DNA from: Candidatus Omnitrophota bacterium
GTDB taxonomy: Bacteria > Omnitrophota > Omnitrophia > Omnitrophales > Aquincolibacteriaceae
Reading direction: 5' to 3'
DNA length: 64,000 bases
NCBI GenBank assembly: GCA_022711115.1
Contig: JAKLFP010000004.1
Span: 1 to 64,000, forward strand
This document shows positions 1-10,700 of the stretch, one piece after another; position 1 is the stretch's first letter, and each line of letters opens with the position of its first letter. A program made the position numbers and the translations under genes. The notes under the pieces are model-generated. The model made no database searches. It was not told the origin of the DNA and saw only the letters and a program-made list of their open reading frames with translations.

Positions 1-1
1 A

Positions 2-1390
2 ACGTTTATGTCCAAATGGGTACCTTCTGCCAAGAAAAGTTTTCTCTTTCGGCTTTTTAACGACGGGACTTCCTACCGGCTAGAGCTTTATCATTCTGAA
101 GATGGCACGAGGCTTTCACCTACGGCGATAGCTGTTGTCAACCCGACTGTGAATACCTGGTATCACATTGCGGTCGTACGGAGCGGTTCTTCAATGAAAT
201 TCTTTTTAAACGGAAGCCAGATAGGGACAACGCAAAATATCGGGAATGTATCATTTTTTAACTCCTCCGAGCCGCTTATTTTAGGGGCAAGCCATGGGGG
301 AGCGATCTATCATTTCAACGGCTGGCTGGATGAAGTGAGGATCACCCAAGGGACACCATGGGTTTCAGATTTCACCCCGCCCGTTACGGAGTACACACGG
401 GATGCGGCCACAAAATTACTGCTCCACTTTACAGAACAGGAATTTAAGGATGGAAAAGACAGCTCAGGCTCGCGTTCGGAAGTGAGAGCTTTTGATCAGC
501 GGTCAGCATCAAGAGAACCCAGACTCAGACTTGAACGAATCAAGGCGGATCCTTTCTTTGCGGAGATAATCCAACCGATTATTGCGGTAGCGTTTGTTGC
601 CGAAGGCACATTCCGTTCTGAGCTCCGGCAACAACTTGCCCGTTTGATGAAACCAAGATTGGAAACTCTGGATGCCGGCATCGTAGGCATGCCGCGTGTT
701 TTTGAAGCATTGGTGACTCTTGAAGTAAATGCCATTCTAAGAAGAGTTTTCCCCGCAAGATTTCAAACAACGTCAAAGGTCCCGGCAACTTTTGCGGATC
801 AATGGCCGGGATTTAGCGCGATCGTGGGGCATGCCACAGCGACTGCTTCTGTGGAGCGTGTGGTGATCGATCAGCGGCAGGGTGTTCCGGATGAGGCGAG
901 CGTGCTGCCTTTGGTGACTTTTGCCCGTTACAACCCGAAAGTGACCGTTGTCCTTGCTTTAATCGGGGAGGTTAAAGACGTGAGCGCCTTGACCAAAAAA
1001 CTCACGGTCTTGAGTGCCAAGGGGATATTGCCGGAGAATTTCAAAATTCAGGCATTCAAAACCGTTAATGAATTTGTTCGCGCATTCCCAAAAATCTATA
1101 ACAGCGCAGCCCCGTTCGGTAAATCTGTGGCGCTTGTGACGGATCGGAAGGATTCGTTCATAACCCGCAAGATTGGTTCGCAGAGGAACCTTTTGAGCGT
1201 CGTGGGAGCGCAGAATCCATTGAAACAGACCGCTTCGACGCTCTTGGCTGCGGACAAACTTTTGGATGAATCGATATGGTCAAAAGGGTATCACTTTGTG
1301 CCTATTGAAACGCTTGGAGGTTTGGAGGCTTTGATGGCAGAACTGACCAGCTATCTTGAGGGACAAAAGGCCATGTCAGCTTCGGCCTAA
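2..1390 (+). CDS. Large LamG-domain protein, 3' part only
   Basis: The frame is open to the left edge, so this is the C-terminal part of a longer gene; the ATG at 8 is probably internal. Residues of about 10-120 fit a LamG/concanavalin-A-like lectin fold, with the family's 'W..IAVVR.....FFLNG' and 'GWLDEVRI' signatures, a module used for glycan or surface binding. The motif RSEVR (473-487) then marks a seam, and a second copy, RSELR, lies at 614-628. The rest, to residue 460, is an alpha/beta domain I do not recognise. Its general build (alternating strands and helices, a short S/A-rich end) resembles the C-terminal regions of the two giant genes downstream. Inferred to be an exported surface protein of the same class as those two genes; no enzymatic residues are evident. 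Confidence 0.75.
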   Translation, partial: TFMSKWVPSAKKSFLFRLFNDGTSYRLELYHSEDGTRLSPTAIAVVNPTVNTWYHIAVVRSGSSMKFFLNGSQIGTTQNIGNVSFFNSSEPLILGASHGGAIYHFNGWLDEVRITQGTPWVSDFTPPVTEYTRDAATKLLLHFTEQEFKDGKDSSGSRSEVRAFDQRSASREPRLRLERIKADPFFAEIIQPIIAVAFVAEGTFRSELRQQLARLMKPRLETLDAGIVGMPRVFEALVTLEVNAILRRVFPARFQTTSKVPATFADQWPGFSAIVGHATATASVERVVIDQRQGVPDEASVLPLVTFARYNPKVTVVLALIGEVKDVSALTKKLTVLSAKGILPENFKIQAFKTVNEFVRAFPKIYNSAAPFGKSVALVTDRKDSFITRKIGSQRNLLSVVGAQNPLKQTASTLLAADKLLDESIWSKGYHFVPIETLGGLEALMAELTSYLEGQKAMSASA

Positions 1391-1720
1391 ACAGTATCGA
1401 GATGTTGCAGAAAAGGTCGAAGTCAGAAATTACCTGCCATAGTTGGTACGTGAAAGGTGATGTGTTTCTATGGGAAGCGGTTGTGTGGAAGGTGGATTTA
1501 TAAACTAGAGGCCGTTCTCTTAGAATGTTTTTTCATTTAAAACATCTCTTGAAAAGAAAAGATGGGGTTCAGGCGCATTTCGCGTTTTTTTTTATGTTAA
1601 AGCATATAGCAATTATGCTCATCGGATAAATAAGGACATCATTTGCTTCTTGTTTTTTGTTTACCGATTATTTTTCATACCACTCTTTTTTGAGGAAAAG
1701 AGACATCAAAAAGGCGAAAA
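1391..1720. other. Intergenic gap before first complete giant gene
   Basis: No coding sequence is seen. It contains an A+T-rich perfect inverted repeat of 7 bp (1525-1531 and 1539-1545, 7-nt spacer) and a run of nine T after a very short GC stem near 1576-1593 that could be a weak terminator. No convincing -35/-10 pair was found, although the 100 bases before 1721 are A+T rich as expected for a promoter region. A GAGGAAAAGAGA stretch at 1692-1703 is purine-rich but rather far from the ATG at 1721. Confidence 0.35.
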
Positions 1721-4700
1721 ATGATTTTTAAATCTGGTGGGACAGAACGTTTCTTTTTACTTCAAAAAACAATGGCTCTGCTTTTGTCTCTTTCGTTGAT
1801 TCTTTGTGATCCAATTTCTTACGCCGCATCGTTATCTCCAGAGGCTGACCCTGGAAAGGGTATGCCAGCTGATCTTGCCACCCTCTTACCCTCTGATTTG
1901 ATCCCTGCAACTTTTGGAAAGGTCGATGAGTCTTTTGCGGGCGATTCGAATAAAAGCATTATTTATATTCAGGATGCCCACGATTCGCTTGATGCCCAGG
2001 AAAATATCGCACGGATTATTGCTTATCTTGTGGAGCATCATGGCGTGAGAACGGTCTATGAAGAAGGTTATGAAGGACCGGTTCCGACCGACAAATATTT
2101 CGGTTTTTTGAAAGATCCAAAATCAAAAGAAAGGGCGTCCTATTTCCTGATGGATCGACTGCGGCTCAGCGGAGCAGAGTACGCGCATATCAACCGTACA
2201 AAAGACTTTAATCTCATCGGGGCTGACAGTCTAAAGAATCACCTGGCCAATATTACACAGTATCGCAAGTCTTCCCAATGGCAGCGAGAAACCGCAAGAG
2301 ATCTCGAAGCCATTCAAAAAGAAATCGCAAGTTTGATAAATCAATATTTCCCTAAAGACATGAAAGAATGGATCAAGATCAAAGACCGGTTTGATGGCCA
2401 TAAATTAAATCTCATGGATTATATGAGAAGATCTAAAAGTTTTATGATGCAACGGGTATCTTCCCGGAGATTTCAAGTTCTGTATCCCCATATCGATTTG
2501 ATTTTATCTTCCACGGAAAATTCCAGGGCAGAAGTTCTGAAGCGGATGAATAATTTAGATCCCAAAGGTCTTTTTCGGGAGATGCTGCAAATGGAAAAGG
2601 ATTATGCGGCTTCTGTCCTCCGCAACGAGCGGGATATGACGATATTCCAATACTACAAAATCCTGCAGATTTTTAAACGGCTTAATGCGATGGAAGTCCC
2701 GGCGGCGGAATTTGAAGTGGTGAAAGAAACATTGAACCAATTCAAGACCGGGGCATTGGCTCAATTTATTGTCGGAAATACGAATCGATCGCTTGTGCTT
2801 TCGAAAAGATTCGAAAGGAATCTCCGTGAAGCGATTTCTTTTTATGAGATCGCACACAGCAGAGATCATGCGATTGAAAAACAGCTGGGCCGTTTTGTTG
2901 CTGCACCTGAAGAAAAAATCGCGGTGTTGGTGTTCGGGGGATTCCACAGAGACAGGATTCAAGAGATCTTGAGGAGAAAACAGTTGTCTTATCAAATCGT
3001 CAGCCCGAAGATCCAGGTCATCGATGAGAAGCACAAAGCTTATTATAAACAGCTTATGACCGTAGGTTCTTATCCCTATGAATGGTCCTCGAGTGTTGTT
3101 TATTCGAGGGTGGCTGGGGACTCGCTTGCGGCGCGCTCTCAGCTGCCGGCCAATCTCCGGATTGCTTCAAGAACGCAGAGCAGCATTCAGATATGGGAGC
3201 TGAACCGTGAACAGGGATTTCAAATGGCCAGGGAAGAGTTAAAGATTATGGGGGATCTCGCCGCTCGTTATCCGGATTATGCTAACTTCAGTCTGGCTGT
3301 GGAAACCGCATTAAAACATTTAACAGTACCCACCGAAAATGCAGCCCGTTCGGAAGCGCGTAGCAGCTTCCGCATTGAGAGGAACGGCACTTCTGTTCTC
3401 ATGCGTGCCGAAATGCGAAAGGCAGATGAAACAACTGTTGCGATGTCATCCGAAGACATTCAAAGCATCCAAACGGAAATTAATTGGTTGATGGGGGAAT
3501 ACGCAAGGAGGCAAAGTCAATTAAACGGAAATATCAAAAAAGGTTTTCCGGACTTAATGGGACTTTTAAATCAAGGGCAGACTTTAATAACTCGCTTGCC
3601 GGAATCTTTGCCTGAAACTCAAGGATTTCGTATGGATTTATCCTTCAGAAAAGGAATGCTCTATCAAAGGGCAGCTCAAGCAACTGAGGATCCCGAGAAA
3701 CAATTGGATTTTCTGTTCGATGCCGAGAAGGAATATCGTAAAGCGTATACTGCTAAAAGCCGGCAGCAGGAAGCTTGGTCAATCATGAATCGGAATATCG
3801 AGATCCAGATGTTGTTGGCCCAATGGTTCAAAAAGAACATGAGTAAGGCTCGCGATGCGCAGGAATCAGAACGGAAGGCTTTTCACCATTTTTATCAAGC
3901 CATGCTTCTTTTATTCGAAGCCCAGCGGCTATTTGGTCCTGAAAGGATGAGCGATTTAACAAACCGGCTCCGGAAATTAGAACCTGTGATTCTTGATGCG
4001 AGACTCAGAGAGAATCACGCCCATGCAGTCAAGTTTAATCTGGTGAAGGCGGTTTATCGTTTATGGTTTGGTCAGTATAACAGCGGGGAATTTCAGAGAT
4101 TAGTCATGAAATATCAAAAAGTGCCGGGCATGAGGCGGGTTCTTGCTGCCATTGCCTACGACGAGCATCTGTTCGGCACTGTGACGGAACTCGAAATTGC
4201 CGAAAGACTCGAATCACTTTCTCCAAATCCCGATGGCATTAAGGTGATCGCGTTCCGGCAGCCCCTCGCCGACGCTTTGGATACCGTTGCTCCAAGAATT
4301 CAGATTGATCTCGTGATAAAAGTCGACGTGCCTGACGGCAAGATTTTCCGTAAGGCCGGAATCTATCTTGTGGAAGTGAAATCAACGAGACACGGAAGCT
4401 TCACGGCATGGATGGAAGATCCTGTGACCGTCAAAAGGCTTCCCGATATTGCAGTTCGGCAGAAAGAAGCGGCTGTTTATTTGCAGAAAAAAAAGGTTTC
4501 CATAGCGGGCCATTTGATTGCCTTGTCAGGAAAGGATATGGCAGATGGGTTGGAATATCCGGATGTTTATGGTCTGCGCGTTATGACTTTTCGAAAGGTT
4601 TGGTCGCAGGGGAATAGGGATGTGGTGGCCCCTCCGACGATGGAAGATATTATTGAATGGGGCAGAGAAATTTCCAACCTCTTGAGCGTCCTCGGTGTTT

Positions 4701-7700
4701 CAAGTGTCTCATTGAGACCCGAAGAAACGGATATTTCATCAAAAGGCACTTCAGAAATGCTACCAAAACCTAAAACACAAATGATGCGGCAAAGTGACGT
4801 CGAGAAGAAAATCTACGAGGCCTTTTCGATGTTGGCACGCGAGAAAAGTTTCCTGGAAATTTCATTGGATCTTGATGTTTCAGAATTAATTGTCACGCGG
4901 GATGGCGCCCTGGGGCAGAGATTTCCCACGCCTAAAATGGAGCGGATTGGGAAAAACACTCCTTTCGGAGCAACGGGAAATTTAAAGAATGTAAAACTTA
5001 TCTACATTGCGAAGCGTCCGGATGGGAAAATTTACCTCCATTTTTCCTATCAAACCAAGACTGGAGAAAATGGCACGGCCATTATTTATTGGACGAACGA
5101 TCACTACGCGGTCAGAGGCGCGGATGAAGAAGACGCGATTTATACTGCTTTTGAGGCATTGACGGATCAAACAGAGGGCCGCAAGATTTTAAACCTTGAA
5201 ATTTTGAAAGGATTGGGCTCCAGAAAATTGATTGTTCAGTTGCAGGGGCACCTGAGCCGGTGGTTTCCGACGCCACTGGGTTCTGAGATTGGCGAAAATC
5301 TTTCTATCGGGGCGGGTAACCAGTTGTATTCTGTACAACTTCAATGGATAGAAAAACGCAAAGATGGAAGATTGTATCTTTATTTTGCCTATGAGACCGA
5401 GGCTGGAGAAAAGGGAACGACTCTTCTCGCCTGGACTGGGGCAACTTATGAAGTGCGCGGAAATGCGGAGGAAGATAGGATTCATGCTGCTTTTGAGGAT
5501 CTTGCTTTTGTCAAAGAAGGAAAAAAGATTTTGAATCTAGAAATCTTTATGGGACTTGGTTCCGGAAAGCTGGTGACTGAGGAAGGCAAGCTTAGCCAAA
5601 GATTCCCGAATCCTAAAAATGATTCCTCCAATAAAAAGAGTTTAGGGCTTGGCATTCCCGGCAAAGTGAAGTTGGTTAGGCTGGTTCAAATTGAAAAACG
5701 CAAGGATGAAAATTTCTATCTGCATTTTGCGTATGAAACAGAAAATGGTGAAAAAGGGACAGCGGTTGTGGTGTGGGAAGAGAACCAGTATAGGATGCGT
5801 GGAAATGAAGAAAAGGACACAATTTATTTGGCTTTCGAAGAAATTCTTCGAGGGGAAAGAGATTCTAAGAAGCTTGATCTGGAGATTTTGATGGGGATCG
5901 GCCCCAAAAAAATGATCGATTCTCGCGACGGTGAACTTGGTCAGGGTTTTCCCTTTCCCCAAGCTCCTGAGTTGAAGGGGTTAAGAAAAGGTCAAGCATT
6001 TGGTGCGAGAGGGGACTTGAAATCAGTGAAACTTGACAGGATCGAAAAACGCGATGGGGGAACAATCTTTCTCCATTTTAGCTATGAAACCCGGTCCGGG
6101 AAGACGGGTTCGACCGTAGTTTTCTGGACGGGAGAAAATTATGCTGTGAAAGGGAACAGAGAACAAGACGTCATTTACTCAGTTTTCGATAAGCTTTCCA
6201 AATCTCCGGAAGCGCGTAGGATCGAATTGGGACTCGATGTTTCGAATTTAACAGATAAGCATCATGGCGAGCTCAGTTCTAGTTTTCCCACCCCATTGAT
6301 GCGTTTACTGGGCCAGTCCCAATCTTTCGGAGCTGCCAGCGATTTAAAATCGATCGTATTGACTTGGATAGAAAAAAGAAACGATGGAAAAATGTATCTC
6401 CATTTTTCGTATGAAACGCTACTCGGAGAAACAGGAACAACCGTAGTGCGCTGGGCGGAATCAAATTACGCCGTCCAAGGGAGTGAAGAGGCCGATAGGA
6501 TTTATTCTGTTTTCGAGGAAATCGGTCGTACGAAGGGACTGCGCAAAACTTCAATGGATTTGGATCTTTCTCGCACCAATTTGATCTGGTTAAAAACGGG
6601 TGCTCTTGGAACTAAGTTTCCAACCCCCTTAGGGCAAGGTTTAAAGCAAGCGAAGGCGATTGGTGCTGGTTGGAATCTTAAATCGGTGAAGTTAACCCAG
6701 ATTGAGCGTCGCGAAAACGGCAAGATCTATTTAACACTGATTTGTGAAAATCAAGAAGGCGAAATGCGGTCGGTGGAAATCGCATGGGATGGAGTCAGGA
6801 AGGAGTACCTGACTGCGGATCAGACGCTGGACCTTGAATTTGATAATCCTCAAATGGCTGAGGTAGTGTCAGGCTTGGCGAGTGATCCTGAGATGATGCT
6901 GGCTTATCTCCTTTTGGACACAGGTCTTGACTCGAAGCGTGCCCAAGCCTTAGTCACAGAAAGTGTTGCGGGACTTGCCGGTGTTGCTCCCTGGGTCCCT
7001 GATGTTTCCGCTTACGAATTGGTGGCCGGAAGGGCACACCCTGTTGCCAATACTATCAAAACCGCGGCCCCTTCTGTCATGATCGAAGGCAAAGTCGAAG
7101 GGAATTTTCGGCATCTCCTGATTCGAGGAGACCGGGAAAGACTGGTGGATGTCAACGAGGACGGGACTTTTCGTGTACGAATCATGTTGGCGGCAGGGAC
7201 GAATGTTCGTTTGACAATGACTCCGATCGATATCGACAAAGAAATCCGGGGGCAGGATGTTTCCGTCGAGATTGAACAATCTGCTGTCCGTCGTGACTTG
7301 GATGAAGTGATTATGCATCTGATCAGCGCTAAAGCAGGGCTCCTGAAGGCTATTCAGAAAGATGCTTACCGCTACAATTATTTACAACAAAAAATGGAAG
7401 TCGCGCTTTTGCAGCACTTTATGGAAGATGAAAGCGAAGGATTCAGGATTTTAGAACAAAAGATTCTTTCTGCTCCGAATGCGGGTGTGAGGGAGTTTTA
7501 CGAAAAGATCCGGGACAAATTTCAAAAAGTGCAGGCCCTGTCGATTCCGGATTTCCGGGAAAAATCTGAGGGAGTTCCGCAGCGCGTCTACTTTTATCAG
7601 CGGTACGCGCTTTATGAAGTTCTGCTTCATCAGGTTTCCGCAATGGCGGATTTTTTCAATCAACCGAGTGCCGACAAATACCTTCGCCAGCTCAATCCGA

Positions 7701-10700
7701 CGATCCAGCGATTACTTGAAAAAGTAAAAAATTCGGCTGTATCGGTATCTTGCCTTAATGCGGAAGAACTCTTAATGCTTTATCGCGGTTTAATGGAGGC
7801 CATTTATCCGAATGAGGGAGAAAGAAAAAAGGCTATTGCGGATTTTAAAGTGCCAGGTGTGATCCTTGCACTTGAACAAGGACTGGGTAAAACGCTTGTG
7901 GCACTTCTTTTGGGCCACATGAATCCGCAAGGGGCGCTTATTCTTGCACCCAAATCCCTTACCTCGAATTGGGAAAGTCAGGCATGGCGTTTTTTTGAAG
8001 AACCCAAGACACGGATGATGACCGGAAGCGGCGAAGAAAAAACCGAGGCATTATTAGAGGCGCCTGCGGATTCTCTCCGCATTGTCAATCTGGAATATTT
8101 GAGGGTGGATGATCCCACGAAGCGTCTTGAGGCCTTAAATCGTTATCCAGGGCAAGTCGTAATCCTGGATGAGAGTCAATTCGTTAAAAATACCGATTCC
8201 CTACAAACGCAAACTGCACTCCGGCTTCAGGGTGCTTTCAAATTATTTGTGAGCGCAACGCCGGTTTCGAATCCCCAGAGTGCGCGTCCGGTTTTAAAAG
8301 CACTTACGGATGAAAAGGCCTTTGAAGCATCAGAAGCTTTCAAAGCCATCATGCTGAAAGAAGAAGGGTTGGACGCGATCCGTCAGATTCATTTTATGTT
8401 GTCTCCCTATATGGTCCGGATCAAAAAGAAAAACGTATTTCGCGAATATGATACGAAAAAACCTCTCGAGATGCAGCACGATCGCTTGCCTGCAAAAAGG
8501 TGGGTCCCTCCCCGTAAACTGGGATTATTTGATTATACCTTAAACCAATCAGAATCCATGTTGGAACTTATGGTGGATTGGCCGGGTTGGAGCCGGAAAA
8601 AAATAGAGAGAACGCAAACACATGAAGCGGTTCAGACGGTTGATGACCTTGAAAGACGTCGTCGCGGCGAAATGCTGCTGGCAAAAATCCATGCCTTGAA
8701 ACAACTTGGGAATAATCCCCGGTATGTCGGGATTAACGAAGACTCGCCCAAAGCAGCCAAAGTAAGAGAAATCGTGGATTTGGAAGCAGGCCGGGATCTG
8801 GCAGCCGGACAAAGAAATGGAAAGGTTGTCATTTATACCTCCTACAAGCAGGAGGTCAAAGATTATGAAGCCATGTTTCGCCAATACGGAGCGGTCACTT
8901 ATTACGGCGATACGGGTGAAGGTCAGGTGGACTCCGATGGCTATTTAGTCAACGGAGAAGGCCAGCGATTACGTTTCAAATTGGAAAACAATCAATATGC
9001 CTTAAATCGAAAGGGGCGACCGTCCGAAGCGGAGTCTTATGAGCCAGGCGCACCGATGACTGCCTTGGAGTACAATCGTCTTGTATTTCAAAATGATCCG
9101 GACGTGCGAGTTTTGATTGCCACTTATGAAACAGGGGGATTAGGGGCGACATTTACGGCCGCGGATGCCGCAATTTTTGATGATCCGCCCCGAGATTATA
9201 TTCAACTTTATCAGGCCAGCGACCGCAATAACCGGATCGATAATAAGAGAAAAAAAATAGAAGTCCGGTATTATCAATTAACCGGAAAATATCCGGAATC
9301 CTTTTTAGCCAGCCTTGAAAATTTATTTGCCATTATCAATCATCGAACAGGAGCCATTCAATTAGTGAAAAAAACAGAACTGACCGCTGAAATGTCGGAT
9401 CCCGAAAAATTCAGGAAAATTAATCTCGAAAAAGCATTTCGTAAGGGAACTTATGATGAGATTCATGGTCTCCGGAACCTGAGCCGCCAGGGACGGATCT
9501 TTAGCCTTCAGATGGACGGTTTGCAAGGGCCTGAGGACCTGGAGCTCATGACCAAGTCTACTTTGCGCGAATCCATGCCGCTTCTTTTTGATGCGTCCGC
9601 ACCCGAAAAGGGAAAAGAGAGAGTCTATGTGCGGAGAAAGACTAGGGGTGAGAGTGAAGCGGATTACTTAGGCAAGATTTTAAAAGCGAGGGATTTACAG
9701 GGGCCTATCTTTTCGGATACCGAAGCCCGTATGATTCGCGAGATCGAAGATCGAAAAAATCTGGTGCCATTGCTCCGGGAATTACTGGCCTGGCAGGGCA
9801 TGGGGATGAAAGGCGCGCAGATTATGGACCTGCTCCAAGACAAGCGCAGTTTCCCCCGAATCTTGGAGATCCTTCGGTATTTTAGGAGCGAAAATTTAAT
9901 TGGCAAGGGACGATTGACGGCATCGGAACTTGTGACTGTTTTAAAACGGCCATACAGCAAAGAAGATTGGGGCAGTTATATCTCCTTCTTAAAAGACGGA
10001 CTTGGGAAAAGTATGCCACGTGAAATTGCCAAGATGGTGGCATCACCGATCTCTCAAAAAGAAATCGAAATGCGGTTAAATGCGATCAATGAAAACCCCG
10101 ATCTCAAAGTCATCAATACAAGGCAAAAACGGCAAGTGATTTTGGGACCTCTTCCGATAGGCGATATAAAACCCCTAGCGGATTATTTGAGATTAGTTTA
10201 TGACGAACTCACTGCATCGATCCGGCAGGAAGACGAACAGTTTTTTGTCACAAGATGGGATATCAATCGTTTTTCTGTTCCCATTTTGTCAAGTGCCCGT
10301 TCTTTTCGTGAAGCAAAACAGCTTATTGAAACTCTTCAACAAGAGGATCCGGGGCTAAAGCGGGGAACTGTCCTGAGTATTTTTCGAAGCGGTTTTGGAG
10401 AAAAGGAATGGCTGGAGATGCGGCAATTTTGGCGCCAGCCCGGTGTGACGGAGTTGATCCTTGAGCGGTCGGTTCGGGAAACGGCAGAAGTGCTTCAAAA
10501 TATTTATGAAAATCGGGCGGGGTTTAAAACACTGATCGAGCGCAATGGGACCTTACCGGACATGACAGGTCCTTTGAGCAAACCTGATAAAACGTATGTT
10601 CAGTTGCGCTATTGGTTAAGGCAGATTCCCGAAGCAGGATTAGATCAGGTTTTTCATGCTCTCCTTTCTCCGGAAGATTACTCCGAGGTCATGGCGATTG

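Noticed and set aside
1411-1430. Stretch resembling the RSEVR-coding DNA in the gap after the first gene
   Set aside because: Similarity is short and imperfect and not in a coding frame; chance cannot be excluded.
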